Positions 53,496-63,100 are shown, numbered from the stretch's first letter. The stretch is DNA of 64,000 nucleotides from Halobacteroidaceae bacterium (GCA_003551665.1 PUNE01000013.1:62001-126000); one strand, 5' to 3'. Numbers and translations: made by a program. The notes: a model not told the origin generated them from the sequence alone.

Positions 53496-54485
53496 TTACC
53501 CGATCCACTCAATTATTACTGATCCCCAGCTTAATCCCGCGCCGAAACCAACCATCAGAATCCTGTCACTCTTTTTAACGCGCCCTTCTTTCCATGCTTC
53601 ATATAGGGCAATGGGGATAGAAGCAGCAGATGTATTTCCATAGTATTCCAGATTCATAAATACCTTTTCCGGAGGAATTTTCAGGCGTTTTGCGGCGGAT
53701 TCAATTATCCTGATATTGGCCTGATGAGGGATAAAGAGGTCAATATCTTCAATAGCAATGTTGGATTTTTCGGCGACTTTTTTCGCGGAGCGTGCCATGG
53801 CTTTAACAGCAAATTTAAAAACCTGGTTACCGTCCATTTTTATGTAATGAAGTTTTTCTTCCACAGTATTTCTAGAAGCAGGTTTTGCGCCACCTCCTGC
53901 TGGCATTTTCAGAAAGTCTCCCCCGCTGCCGTCTGACCCCAGTTCAAAACCCCAAAACCCTTTTTCCTCAACGGTTCCCATTACAGCTGCACCGGCTCCA
54001 TCCCCGAATAGAACACAGGTATTCCGGTCCTCCCAGTCGGTTATCCTGGATAGCACTTCCGCCCCAATTACAAGGACATTTCGGTACGCACCATTTTCAA
54101 TAAACTGTGCTGCCAGGGTCAACCCATAAACAAAGCCAGAACAACCTGCCTCCAGGTCAAAAGCCGCTGCAGATTCAGCTTTTAGGGAATCCTGTAAAAG
54201 ACAAGCAGTTGCAGGAAAAATCATGTCGGGAGTTACAGTAGCAACAATGATCAGGTCCAGTTCTGCGGCAGAAATTCCCGAATTTTCCATTGCCTCTCGA
54301 GCCGCTTTCTCTGAGAGAGTGAGAGTGGTTTCTCCGTCTGCTGCTATTCGCCTTTCCTTAATTCCGGTTCTGCCGCTAATCCATTCATCAGAGGTAGCAA
54401 CCACTTTTTCCAGTTCTTTATTGGTTAGAACTCTCTCGGGCAGGCCAATTCCCAGGCCCAAAATTCCTGCATTTTTTTTGCTCAT
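53496..54485 (-). CDS. fabH: Beta-ketoacyl-[ACP] synthase III
   Basis: 329 residues. The catalytic Cys is in LEAGCSGFVYGL, with His in PHQANIRI and Asn in YYGNTSAASIP. It starts chain growth from acyl-CoA and malonyl-ACP. The gene order plsX-fabH-fabD-fabG-acpP is standard. Confidence 0.97.
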   Translation of the reverse strand: MSKKNAGILGLGIGLPERVLTNKELEKVVATSDEWISGRTGIKERRIAADGETTLTLSEKAAREAMENSGISAAELDLIIVATVTPDMIFPATACLLQDSLKAESAAAFDLEAGCSGFVYGLTLAAQFIENGAYRNVLVIGAEVLSRITDWEDRNTCVLFGDGAGAAVMGTVEEKGFWGFELGSDGSGGDFLKMPAGGGAKPASRNTVEEKLHYIKMDGNQVFKFAVKAMARSAKKVAEKSNIAIEDIDLFIPHQANIRIIESAAKRLKIPPEKVFMNLEYYGNTSAASIPIALYEAWKEGRVKKSDRILMVGFGAGLSWGSVIIEWIG

Positions 54486-54508
54486 ATTTATACCTCAATC
54501 CCTTCGCC

Positions 54509-55492
54509 CTAGAATAAATCCTCCAGGGTATTTACCACCTTTCTCTCTACCATTTCCTGCCCAACAAAAATGGCGTTCTTGATTGCCCGGGCGGAGGAAC
54601 TCCCGTGGCAGATTATTACAGGTGATTGAAGTCCCAGTAATGGCGCCCCACCATATTCTTCATAGTCCATCCTGCCTTTGAGGGTAACAAGGGCTTTTTT
54701 CATTAATAGGGCCCCTATTTTACTGGTAATACTTTTTTTGATTTCAGATTTTAACAGATTAACCAGGGTTTGACCTGTTCCTTCCATGATTTTTAGAGTT
54801 ATATTGCCTACAAACCCATCACTTACAATTACGTCACAGTGATCAGAAAAAATATCCCTTCCCTCTATATTCCCTGTGAAATTCAGGTTGGGTGTTTTTT
54901 TTAATTCTTCATAGGCTTCCTGGTATAACTTGCTGCCCTTTTTTTCTTCTGCCCCCACGTTTAAGAGGGCGACCCGGGGGCTGGACCTTCCATGGATTTT
55001 TTCTATAAAAACCCGCCCCATCTGAGCGAATTGAACCATATTCTGTGGTTTGCACTCCGAATTAGCTCCCGCATCGATTAAAATTGCCATCTGAGCTGTT
55101 CCGGGAACTGGAGTTGCTATGCCCGGTCGGTCAATCCCTGGAAGTCGGCCAATAATAAAAATTCCCGCAGCCATGGTCGCGCCGGTGTTTCCTGCGGATA
55201 CGTAGGCCTGGGCCTTTCCCTCCTTCACCAGCTGGGCTCCCTGCATCAGAGAAGAATCTCTTTTTTCTTTCAGCGCTTTTGAAGGAGCTTCATCCATCTC
55301 AACCAGCCCCGGGGCATGGAAAATCTCCACGTTAGAGGGTTTTCCACCATGCTTATCAAATTCTTTCGACAGAGCCTCAGAATCTCCTGTAACAATAACT
55401 CCCGGCCCCCCGTCCCTGGAAGCCTGGATAATTCCCTTTACTATTTCTTCAGGCGCATGGTCACCGCCAAAACCATCAATAGCGACCTTCAA
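54509..55492 (-). CDS. plsX: Phosphate acyltransferase PlsX
   Basis: 327 residues with the family opening VAIDGFGGDHAPEEIVKGI, plus SAGNTGATMAAG and YEEYGGAPLLGL. It makes acyl-phosphate from acyl-ACP for the PlsY route. The start is a TTG with GGAGGGAG-type site. No fapR regulator precedes it. A strong terminator separates it from rpmF, so it must have its own promoter or rely on read-through. Confidence 0.96.
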   Translation of the reverse strand: MKVAIDGFGGDHAPEEIVKGIIQASRDGGPGVIVTGDSEALSKEFDKHGGKPSNVEIFHAPGLVEMDEAPSKALKEKRDSSLMQGAQLVKEGKAQAYVSAGNTGATMAAGIFIIGRLPGIDRPGIATPVPGTAQMAILIDAGANSECKPQNMVQFAQMGRVFIEKIHGRSSPRVALLNVGAEEKKGSKLYQEAYEELKKTPNLNFTGNIEGRDIFSDHCDVIVSDGFVGNITLKIMEGTGQTLVNLLKSEIKKSITSKIGALLMKKALVTLKGRMDYEEYGGAPLLGLQSPVIICHGSSSARAIKNAIFVGQEMVERKVVNTLEDLF

Positions 55493-55520
55493 TTTACTCC
55501 CTCCTTCTCCATTTTTTGCC

Positions 55521-55560
55521 GAAAAAAATACAAGATAAAGAAAACTCCTTTATCTTGTAT
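55521..55560 (-). terminator. Strong intrinsic terminator between rpmF and plsX
   Basis: A perfect 13-base stem ATACAAGATAAAG/CTTTATCTTGTAT with a 7-base loop is followed by TTTTTTC on the minus strand. It begins 17 bases after the rpmF stop. Confidence 0.92.
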
Positions 55561-55577
55561 TCAAAGGACAAAAAACA

Positions 55578-55751
55578 TTATACCTCAATTGCCTTTTTTC
55601 CTTTGTAATTTCCACATTCGAGGCAAACCCGGTGCGGAAGTTTAGGCTCGCGACACTTTGGACACTCCACCAGCTTTGGAGCAGTAGCTTTCCAGTGTGT
55701 GCGGCGCTTTCTTTTTCGAGTTTTGGAGACTCTCCTCTTGGGAACCGCCAT
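55578..55751 (-). CDS. rpmF: Ribosomal protein L32
   Basis: 57 residues from the ATG at 55751 (GGAGGTGGG upstream). The track adds 17 upstream residues. It has [20 protein letters not shown], then the four-Cys zinc ribbon (CPKC and CLEC). It is part of the 50S subunit and is paired with DUF177 as usual. Confidence 0.97.
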   Translation of the reverse strand: MAVPKRRVSKTRKRKRRTHWKATAPKLVECPKCREPKLPHRVCLECGNYKGKKAIEV

Positions 55752-55768
55752 TTTCCCACCTCCTACAA

Positions 55769-56248
55769 TTAATTCTCCAGATACTGGCGCAATTTCTCCC
55801 ATCGAGGATCAATTGCTTCTTCCTTACAGTCACACTTCCCACTATTTAAATTTTTGCCACAGCCAGGGCAAAGACCCTGACATTCTTTCTGGCAGACAGA
55901 TTGCATGGGAATACTTAAAACAAGATGCTGATAAATTTCCTGGCTGATATCCAGGACACTGTTTTCCTCAAGGTTCAGCTCTTTTTTGGCATAAGTTTCA
56001 ATAATCTCGCGCATAATTTCCCACCGGAAAGGTTCTAAGCAACGGGTACAGGCCAGTTCGGCTTCACCTCTAATTGTTCCCTGAACAAGAATGTCATCCT
56101 GAGTATTGGTAAGGGTAACTTTAACCCGGGGAGGGTGAGGGAATAAAACCTTCCGAGACTGAATTTCAATCTCTTCAATAGGGAAGTCTTCTTCCAAAGA
56201 AATGTTGCCACCTACGGAGCCTAAAATATCCTTAAGATTAATTTTCAT
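55769..56248 (-). CDS. yceD: DUF177 (YceD) protein, probable 23S rRNA accumulation factor
   Basis: 159 residues. The DUF177 core is [16 protein letters not shown], and the tail carries further Cys ([21 protein letters not shown]) that could bind zinc. The family is encoded directly before rpmF in most bacteria and is linked to 23S rRNA stability. The ATG follows GGAGGAG. A consensus promoter stands just upstream. Confidence 0.92.
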   Translation of the reverse strand: MKINLKDILGSVGGNISLEEDFPIEEIEIQSRKVLFPHPPRVKVTLTNTQDDILVQGTIRGEAELACTRCLEPFRWEIMREIIETYAKKELNLEENSVLDISQEIYQHLVLSIPMQSVCQKECQGLCPGCGKNLNSGKCDCKEEAIDPRWEKLRQYLEN

Positions 56249-56274
56249 TTAAACTCCTCCTTAACCCTCACACC

Positions 56275-56303
56275 ATTATATAAGGAAGGTTACCCCTTGT
56301 CAA
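56275..56303 (-). promoter_or_regulatory. Consensus sigma-A promoter for DUF177-rpmF
   Basis: On the minus strand TTGACA (56298-56303), a 17-base spacer and TATAAT (56275-56280) match both hexamers exactly. The -35 overlaps the ackA stop codon. Confidence 0.88.
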
Positions 56304-57505
56304 GAAGACCCGTTAACCAGTTCATGGGTATCTCTTGCAATTACCAATTCTTCATTGGTGGGCACTATAAACACCTTGACCCTGGACTCGGGAGATGAAA
56401 TCTCGGCAAATTTTCTACGGGCTTTGTTTTTTCCGGGATCCAGCTTAACCCCTAAAAAGTCAAGCCCTTCCAGCGCTTCTTTTCGAACAATATCGGAATT
56501 TTCCCCAATTCCAGCAGTAAAAACAATTGCGTCCAGGCCTCCCATTGCAGCAGCGTAGGCTCCAATATATTTCTTCACCCGATAGCAGAAAATATCCACG
56601 GCAATTTGAGCCCTGTGGTTACCCTCTTCTGCAGCTTCCTCAACATCTCGGGAATCATTGCTTATTCCTGAAATCCCAAGCAATCCGCTTTCCTTGTTCA
56701 TTACATTTTCTACTTTTTCTGCATCCCAACCCCTGTTTTTCTGCAAAAAGGGAACAATAGCAGGATCAATATCTCCACAACGGGTTCCCATAGCCAGTCC
56801 TTCGAGGGGGGTAAAGCCCATGCTGGTATCCACAGATTTTCCACGGTCAATGGCAGTAATACTTGCTCCATTTCCCAGGTGAGCTGTTATTATTTTTAAA
56901 TCTTCCATTGCTTTGCCCATTTCACGGGCTGCACGCTGGGCAACAAACTTGTGGGAAGTTCCGTGGAAGCCGTAACGCCTGACACCCATTTCTTTATAAA
57001 ATTCATAAGGCAGAGCGTAAATATAGGCTTTTTCTGGCATTGACTGATGGAAAGAAGTGTCAAAAACAGCCACCTGTGGTACACTGGGCAGTAATTCTCT
57101 TACTACCTGGATACCGGCTGCATTGTGAGGGTTGTGGAGCGGCGCGAGACGAGAAAGATCCTTTATTTCCTTGAATTCTTCATCTTCTACCAGTGCAGAT
57201 TGGGGAAATGCCTCGCCACCGTGGGCAACCCTGTGCCCAACAGCTTTAATGTCATCAATGCTCTTCAAAACGCCATACTCTTCATCCTGGAGAATTTCAA
57301 TAACTTTTCCAACTCCAGTGTTGTGATCGGGAACTTCTTCTTCGATTTTTGTTTTCTTCCCCGAAATTTCAGCATTGTGTTCCAGGAAAGATCCTTCAAT
57401 TCCAATTCTTTCAACAACACCTTTAGCCATAACAGATTCGTCCCTCATATCAAATACCTGGTATTTAATTGAGGAACTTCCACAATTCAGAACAAGAATT
57501 TTCAT
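56300..57505 (-). CDS. ackA: Acetate kinase
   Basis: A 401-residue, full-length ASKHA kinase: LVLNCGSSSIKYQV, VFDTSFHQSMP, RRYGFHGTSHKFV, HLGNGASI and DTSMGFTPLEG. It forms ATP from acetyl phosphate. It follows pta by 22 bases. Together they give acetate-producing substrate-level phosphorylation, consistent with a fermentative anaerobe. Confidence 0.98.
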   Translation of the reverse strand: MKILVLNCGSSSIKYQVFDMRDESVMAKGVVERIGIEGSFLEHNAEISGKKTKIEEEVPDHNTGVGKVIEILQDEEYGVLKSIDDIKAVGHRVAHGGEAFPQSALVEDEEFKEIKDLSRLAPLHNPHNAAGIQVVRELLPSVPQVAVFDTSFHQSMPEKAYIYALPYEFYKEMGVRRYGFHGTSHKFVAQRAAREMGKAMEDLKIITAHLGNGASITAIDRGKSVDTSMGFTPLEGLAMGTRCGDIDPAIVPFLQKNRGWDAEKVENVMNKESGLLGISGISNDSRDVEEAAEEGNHRAQIAVDIFCYRVKKYIGAYAAAMGGLDAIVFTAGIGENSDIVRKEALEGLDFLGVKLDPGKNKARRKFAEISSPESRVKVFIVPTNEELVIARDTHELVNGSS

Positions 57506-57527
57506 ATGCTTGCCTCCCCATTAAGTT

Positions 57528-58520
57528 TTATGAACTGGCTTGTAATGCTGTTATTGCAACTAGGTTTATAATATCATCAACTGAACAACCCCGGGAAAGA
57601 TCATTTACAGGTTTGGCCATCCCCTGCAGAATGGGCCCTACCGCTTCTGCCCCGGCCAGTCTTTCAACCATTTTATAACTGATGTTTCCTGACTGCAGAT
57701 CGGGGAAAACGAGGACATTTGCTTTCCCGGCAATGGGACTATCGGGAGCTTTTTTGTTTCCAATTGCGGGTACCAGGGCAGCATCAGCCTGCAGTTCTCC
57801 ATCGTAATCCCCCTGGGGATCCAGTTTTTTTGCTTTTTCTGTTGCCTGAAAAACCTTTTCCACCAGGGGATGCTCCGCACTGCCTTTAGTGGAAAAAGAA
57901 AGAAAAGCCGTTCGTGGTTCGAGTCCGGCAATATTTCTGGCCGTTTGAGCTGAAGCAACGCCAATCTGGGCCAGCTGCTCTGCATCGGGCTCGGGGTTTA
58001 CAGCGCAATCTGCAAAAATTAATTTCCCCTGAGGGGCAAATTCTGATTCCAGAAGCATTATAAAAGCTCCTGATATTACGGAAATTCCGGGGGCAGTTTT
58101 AATTATCTGCATGGCAGGCCGCAAAACATCACCAGTTGAATTATTGGCCCCGGCAACTGAACCGCTGGCGTAACCCTTTTGGACAAGTAATGTAGCAAAA
58201 TAAAGGGGGGCATTTACAAGGTTTTCCGCTTCTTCTTTGCTCATACCCTTTTCTTTCCTCATCTGGAAAAGGGTTTCAGCATAATCCTCTTTCTCTGGGA
58301 ACCGATCAGGATCAATTATTTCCACTTCAGAAAGAGTTATCCCCTCTTTATCTGATCTGGCCTGTATTTCATCTTCTTTACCCACCAGGATTATATGGGC
58401 TAAATTTTCTTTTGCTAAGAAAGAAGCTGCTTTTAAAATCCGTATGTCTTCACTTTCAGGAAGGACTATTTTCTGTTTTTTTTGCTGGGCTTTTTCTCTG
58501 ATTTCCTGGATAAAGTCCAT
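57528..58520 (-). CDS. pta: Phosphate acetyltransferase
   Basis: A 330-residue short-form Pta. It shows VLPESEDIRILKAA, YASGSVAGANNSTGDVLRPA, the DCAVNPEPDAEQLAQIG block and NVLVFPDLQSGNISYK. It converts acetyl-CoA and phosphate to acetyl phosphate. It is the first gene of pta-ackA and is preceded by a 9-base inverted repeat that may be an operator. Confidence 0.98.
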   Translation of the reverse strand: MDFIQEIREKAQQKKQKIVLPESEDIRILKAASFLAKENLAHIILVGKEDEIQARSDKEGITLSEVEIIDPDRFPEKEDYAETLFQMRKEKGMSKEEAENLVNAPLYFATLLVQKGYASGSVAGANNSTGDVLRPAMQIIKTAPGISVISGAFIMLLESEFAPQGKLIFADCAVNPEPDAEQLAQIGVASAQTARNIAGLEPRTAFLSFSTKGSAEHPLVEKVFQATEKAKKLDPQGDYDGELQADAALVPAIGNKKAPDSPIAGKANVLVFPDLQSGNISYKMVERLAGAEAVGPILQGMAKPVNDLSRGCSVDDIINLVAITALQASS

Positions 58521-58538
58521 TTTTAAATACCTCCATTT

Positions 58539-58570
58539 TAGTAAATTGCTTCACAAATAAAAATTTACTA
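58539..58570. promoter_or_regulatory. Inverted repeat upstream of pta, possible operator
   Basis: TAGTAAATT (58539-58547) and AATTTACTA (58562-58570) are a perfect 9-base inverted repeat with a 14-base AT-rich spacer, 18 bases before the pta ATG. The binding factor is unknown. Confidence 0.4.
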
Positions 58571-58651
58571 CAAAAAGCACCCATCTCCTGCTTTATTTAA
58601 CAGGATTTACCCCCGGGAGAGCGAATTCAGAAAATTAAGGAGGGATTATCC

Positions 58652-59884
58652 TTGTCAAAACTGGGAATTGTCGCAGAGTATAATCCGTTTCACAATGGCC
58701 ATTATTACCACCTGCAGAAGAGCCTGGAAAAAACTGGTGCTCACAGCACTGTCGTAGTAATGAGTTCAACTTTTATGCAGCGGGGTGAGCCGGCCATTTG
58801 CGATAAATGGAGTCGGGCTGAAATGGCAGTGAGCTGCGGTGTGGATCTGGTTCTGGAACTACCCCTGCCCTATGCCTGTGCCAGTGCAGATTATTTTGCC
58901 CGGGGAGCAATTAAATTGTTAACCGAGGCAGAATGTACCCATATTGCCTTCGGGGCCGAACATCCCAGTTTGCCGGAGCTGGAAGAAGTGGCCCGGTTTA
59001 TTGAACTGGAACCCCCCGACTTTTCCCGGGAACTTCGCAAAAATCTGGAAAGAGGGCATTCTTTTCCCCGGGCCCGCAGCCTTGCCCTCCAGCGACTTTT
59101 GGAAATAAACCCGGAGGTAATTGAAAGTCCCAACAATATTCTGGCCGTAGAATATTTGCGTTCCATTTTCCGGGAAAAATCAGCTCTAAAGCCGGTTGCA
59201 ATTCCCCGCAGGGGGGCCCAATACCATGAAAAAAACATGGGAAAAGAAGGTTTTTCCAGTGCAACCGCCATTCGCACGTACATATCGTCCGGCCAGCCAC
59301 TGGAGAACCTAATCAGGCACATGCCAGAAACGGCATTAGAAATCCTTGGTCGGGAAATTAATAGTGGCAAGGGACCGGTTTTTCCAGAAAAACTTGGCAC
59401 TGCCCTTCTGGCAAGGCTTCGAGGAACAAAAGGGGATAATCTCTCCGACTATCCCGAGATTGCACCTGGACTTGACAAAAGACTTATAAAGACTGCCTGC
59501 CAGGCAACTGGTTGGAGTGACCTCCTGGAAAAGCTGCAAACCAGGCGCTTTGTCCAGACCCGGTTGCAAAGAATATTTATCTATATTCTGCTGGATCTTA
59601 CCCTTTCCTTCCGGGAAGAAATCCATTTCCCCGCCAGCCCCATGTATTTCCGACCCCTTGCTTTTAACCAGAAAGGCCAGAAGATCCTAAACGGCCTCAA
59701 AGAAAAGGAAGATGTCCCCCTGTTAACAAGGCCAACTATTCGCCGGTTACCAAAAATTCCTGCCATTTCCAGCATGATTAACCTGGAAGCTCGAGCAACA
59801 GATCTCTGGACACTTTTTGTCCCATCAAATTCCCATCAAAAAGGAGGGCGAGATTTCAGAACCCCTCCCGTGTCCCTGATTTAA
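58652..59884 (+). CDS. tmcAL: tRNA(Met) cytidine acetate ligase (YlbM)
   Basis: 410 residues, TTG start with AAGGAGGG upstream. The nucleotidyltransferase opening is GIVAEYNPFHNGHYYHL, with MSSTFMQRGEPAICDKWSRAEMA and VDLVLELP; the later SSATAIRT block carries the ATP-site signature. It activates acetate with ATP and acetylates the wobble C34 of elongator tRNA-Met. It is alone on the plus strand between pta and the coaD group. Confidence 0.95.
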   Translation: MSKLGIVAEYNPFHNGHYYHLQKSLEKTGAHSTVVVMSSTFMQRGEPAICDKWSRAEMAVSCGVDLVLELPLPYACASADYFARGAIKLLTEAECTHIAFGAEHPSLPELEEVARFIELEPPDFSRELRKNLERGHSFPRARSLALQRLLEINPEVIESPNNILAVEYLRSIFREKSALKPVAIPRRGAQYHEKNMGKEGFSSATAIRTYISSGQPLENLIRHMPETALEILGREINSGKGPVFPEKLGTALLARLRGTKGDNLSDYPEIAPGLDKRLIKTACQATGWSDLLEKLQTRRFVQTRLQRIFIYILLDLTLSFREEIHFPASPMYFRPLAFNQKGQKILNGLKEKEDVPLLTRPTIRRLPKIPAISSMINLEARATDLWTLFVPSNSHQKGGRDFRTPPVSLI

Positions 59885-59925
59885 TTTGCAGAAAAGCTTT
59901 TTGCCAGATCCTGCCGTGGAGCGGA

Positions 59926-60423
59926 TTAGTATTCTCCACCTTTATTCTTATAAAAGTCAATCAGAAAATCCCTGACAGGATCAGGAACCAGTCCATCAAT
60001 ACAACCCCCCAGCGAAGCAATCTCTTTTACAAGGCTGGAGCTCAAAAACCCATATTCCTGAGAGGTCATTAAAAACATTATCTCCAGGTCGGGGTTTAAT
60101 TTTTTGTACATTAGGGCCTGCTGGAATTCTTTCTCAAAATCAGACAGGGCCCGCAAACCACGAATAATATTCCGGGCGTTTTTCTTCACAGCATATTCAT
60201 TGAGCAATCCGCTAAAAGAATCAATCCTGACACCTGGAATATCTCCTGCAACCTTTTCCATTAGTTCTACTCTCTCGGCCATGGAAAAGGAAGGAGACTT
60301 GTTGGGATTATTAAATACTGCAACTATAAGCTCATCAAATATGTTGCTGGCCCGCTTAATTATATCAAGGTGTCCATTGGTTACGGGGTCAAAACTCCCC
60401 GGGTAAACAGCTATCCTGTTCAT
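59926..60423 (-). CDS. coaD: Phosphopantetheine adenylyltransferase
   Basis: About 165 residues from the ATG at 60423 (the track GTG at 60432 is part of the site GGGAGTG). It has IAVYPGSFDPVTNGHLDII with the TxGH site, RGLRALSDFEKEFQ and EYGFLSSSLVKEIA. It is the penultimate step of coenzyme A synthesis. It follows rsmD by 5 bases. Confidence 0.97.
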   Translation of the reverse strand: MNRIAVYPGSFDPVTNGHLDIIKRASNIFDELIVAVFNNPNKSPSFSMAERVELMEKVAGDIPGVRIDSFSGLLNEYAVKKNARNIIRGLRALSDFEKEFQQALMYKKLNPDLEIMFLMTSQEYGFLSSSLVKEIASLGGCIDGLVPDPVRDFLIDFYKNKGGEY

Positions 60424-60428
60424 CTGTT

Positions 60429-60971
60429 TCACTCCCTTTGCCAGATCAAAAGCCTGGTATCTCCATAAACACGGTTCTCAATTTGTTGCCAGAACGGGCA
60501 TTCGAATGGATCACTGTGACTGGAAGCTTCCAGGATAATTATTCCTCCCGACAACAACAAACCCTTTTCTTCAATCAAACTTAACACCCGGCTGGGGTCA
60601 TAGTTATAAGGTGGGTCCAGGAAAATAATTCCAAAACCAAACCCTTTAAGACGCCTCCTTAAAACCCCATAAACATCTCCTTTCCAGACCGAACTTTTAT
60701 CCAGAAAACTGGTTTTCTCAAGGTTTTCTTTAAGTATTCTGAGAGCAGTAGTATTGTTTTCAATAAAATGGGCCTGAACTGCCCCCCGGCTCAAAGCTTC
60801 TATTCCCATGCTTCCGCTCCCTGCAAAACAGTCCAGAAAAACCGTACCGGCAACATCAGCTCCTATAATATTGAATAGAGCTTCTTTGACCCGGTCACCA
60901 GTAGGCCGGGTAATTTTTTCTGGGGGAATTTTCAAACGCCTCCCCCTGGCTGTTCCCGAAATTACTCGCAA
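60429..60971 (-). CDS. rsmD: 16S rRNA (guanine-966 N2) methyltransferase
   Basis: 180 residues, TTG start behind a GGAGGGGAGG-type site. It has MRVISGTARGRRLKIP, the SAM site LDCFAGSGSMGIEALSRGA and the catalytic DPPY. It methylates G966 of 16S rRNA. It lies between recG and coaD in the standard Firmicutes order. Confidence 0.96.
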   Translation of the reverse strand: MRVISGTARGRRLKIPPEKITRPTGDRVKEALFNIIGADVAGTVFLDCFAGSGSMGIEALSRGAVQAHFIENNTTALRILKENLEKTSFLDKSSVWKGDVYGVLRRRLKGFGFGIIFLDPPYNYDPSRVLSLIEEKGLLLSGGIIILEASSHSDPFECPFWQQIENRVYGDTRLLIWQRE

Positions 60972-61009
60972 AGGCCTCCCCTCCCTCCGCCCGAAACCAA
61001 TCGACTGTC

Positions 61010-63043
61010 CTACCTCATAATATCTCCAGGAAAACGGCGATCGCTTTCATGGAGAAGCTTTACATATCTCGATGCTTTTTCCCGGGCCAAGCGGAGAAGT
61101 TTTTGATGGGCAACAAGATCAGCAAAACGGAAAGGTGTGTCTCCATGCTGCCGGGTTCCAAAAAAATCACCCGCTCCCCGCAATTTTAGGTCCTCCTCTG
61201 CCAGCAAGAACCCGTCACTGTGTCGGACCAGTGCATCCAATCTCATTCTTGCAGAATCATCTTCTACATCTGACATTAAAATGCAGTAGGACTGCTCTGC
61301 ACCCCTTCCAACTCTTCCACGTAACTGATGTAACTGAGAAAGCCCAAAGCGGTGGGCATCCTCAATCAGCATAATGGTTGCATTGGGAATATCTACACCC
61401 ACCTCAATTACTGTAGTGCTGACCATAATATCAATTTTTCCCTCTTTAAAATCCTTCATTGCCCTGGCTCTCTGGACTGCGGGCACCTGCCCATGAATTA
61501 ACATTAATTTCAGGTCAGGGAACACCTCTTCCTGTAAATAGCGGAACATATCTTCTGCAGCTACAAGTTGCAATTTTTCCGATTCCTGAATAAGAGGACA
61601 GACAATGAAGGCCTGCCTCCCCAGGGTTATTTGGTCCCGAATAAATCTGTAAACATTGGGGCGGGAATTGGATTTGCGGGCCCTTGTAATTATGGGCTTT
61701 CGGCCAGTTGGAAGCTCATCAATTACGGATACTTCCAGGTCTCCATAAAGGGTCAGTGCCAGCGACCTGGGGATCGGAGTTGCAGTCATTACAAGAAGAT
61801 CCGGAGTTTTGCCCTTGCTCAAAAGGGCCTCTCTTTGTTGCACACCAAAACGGTGTTGTTCATCGATTACTACCATCCCCAGTTCCGAAAAATTTACTTC
61901 CTCCTGGATCAGAGCATGTGTTCCCACGACAATATCCGCATCTCCTGAGGTTATTGCCCTGTAGTTTTCTTTCTTTTCTCTTGAAGAAAGGCTTCCGGTA
62001 AGCAGAATGGTTTTCAGCCCGAATTTTTGAAAAACCGGTTCCATTTTAAAATAATGCTGTTCTGCTAAGATTTCCGTTGGTGCCATAAAAGCACCCTGCC
62101 ATCCATTTTCCACTGTTTTTAAAAGGGCCAGCAGGGCAATCACCGTCTTTCCCGCACCAACATCTCCCTGGAGCAACCTGGACATGGGAGCAGGGCTCTC
62201 CATATCTTCATTAATTTCTCTCCAGACCTTTTCCTGGCTGGAGGTCAGATTGAATTCCAGGGATTTAATAAATTTCTTGGTGTGAGAGGGAGATGCTTCA
62301 TGACAGTAACCCATCTCCTGGCTTTTTTCTTCCTGCCTGATTGCTAGTTTTACCTGGAACAATAGGAGTTCTTCAAAAACCAGCCTTTCAAAAGCCTTTT
62401 CCCTTTTCTCCATTGCTGAGGGAAAGTGAACTTCCCATATTGCTTTCTGTCTGTCGGGCCATCCCATTTCCTTCAATAATTCCTCGGGTAAAAACTCCCC
62501 CAGTTCACCGATATGTTCTTCCAGGACGCCATTTACCCAGCGTCGAAACTGGTTCTGGTTTAAACCTTCAGTCAGGGGATAGAGGGGAACTATTCTTCCG
62601 CTATGCAGGCCTCCCTCCCCGTCCAGTTCATAATTGGGGTGAATAAATTCAATCCTCCTGGTTTGTTCCCAGACCTTTTCGCTGATTTTTCCGCTGATTA
62701 GAACCTCCTGCCCAATAGAAAAATTATTTAATATATAGGGTTGGTCAAACCAGGTGGCATAGGCAACCCCTGTTTCATCTGAAAAGGCGATCTTATATAT
62801 ATTTCGGCGAGAACGGGTTCGAATTTTATCTCGCGCTTTAACAATGCCAGAGACTGTTACTTCCTGGCCGGACTCAATTTCATTAATTTTCCTAATCTGA
62901 CTCCGGTCTCTGTATTGGCGGGGAATATGATACAGTAGGTCTTCTAATTTTTCAATACCCAACCTGGCCAGCATCTTTGCCCGCCTGGGTCCAACTCCTT
63001 TTACAAACTGAATGCTTTTGTCCAGTCCGGACAACAACACCAC
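61010..63043 (-). CDS. recG: ATP-dependent DNA helicase RecG
   Basis: 677 residues. The wedge/OB domain is at about 1-200 (KGVGPRRAKMLARLGIEKLEDLL). The helicase core has Walker A QGDVGAGKTVIALLAL, DEQHRFGVQQR, MTATPIPRSLA and the C-terminal motifs VSTTVIEVGVDIPNA and QLRGRVGRG. It reverses stalled forks and resolves branched DNA. The start region is GTG-GTG-TTG-TTG and any may be used. GGGGAG overlaps the first, so the third or fourth codon is plausible. Confidence 0.97.
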   Translation of the reverse strand: MVLLSGLDKSIQFVKGVGPRRAKMLARLGIEKLEDLLYHIPRQYRDRSQIRKINEIESGQEVTVSGIVKARDKIRTRSRRNIYKIAFSDETGVAYATWFDQPYILNNFSIGQEVLISGKISEKVWEQTRRIEFIHPNYELDGEGGLHSGRIVPLYPLTEGLNQNQFRRWVNGVLEEHIGELGEFLPEELLKEMGWPDRQKAIWEVHFPSAMEKREKAFERLVFEELLLFQVKLAIRQEEKSQEMGYCHEASPSHTKKFIKSLEFNLTSSQEKVWREINEDMESPAPMSRLLQGDVGAGKTVIALLALLKTVENGWQGAFMAPTEILAEQHYFKMEPVFQKFGLKTILLTGSLSSREKKENYRAITSGDADIVVGTHALIQEEVNFSELGMVVIDEQHRFGVQQREALLSKGKTPDLLVMTATPIPRSLALTLYGDLEVSVIDELPTGRKPIITRARKSNSRPNVYRFIRDQITLGRQAFIVCPLIQESEKLQLVAAEDMFRYLQEEVFPDLKLMLIHGQVPAVQRARAMKDFKEGKIDIMVSTTVIEVGVDIPNATIMLIEDAHRFGLSQLHQLRGRVGRGAEQSYCILMSDVEDDSARMRLDALVRHSDGFLLAEEDLKLRGAGDFFGTRQHGDTPFRFADLVAHQKLLRLAREKASRYVKLLHESDRRFPGDIMR

Positions 63044-63048
63044 TCCCC

Positions 63049-63086
63049 AAAAAAAATCCTAACACATTCCCCGGAATGCATTAGGA
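63049..63086 (-). terminator. Intrinsic terminator of the degV gene
   Basis: The 14-base stem TCCTAATGCATTCC/GGAATGTGTTAGGA (two G-U pairs) is followed on the minus strand by TTTTTTTT. It separates degV from recG. Confidence 0.92.
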
Positions 63087-63100
63087 CTCTTATTATTCCC

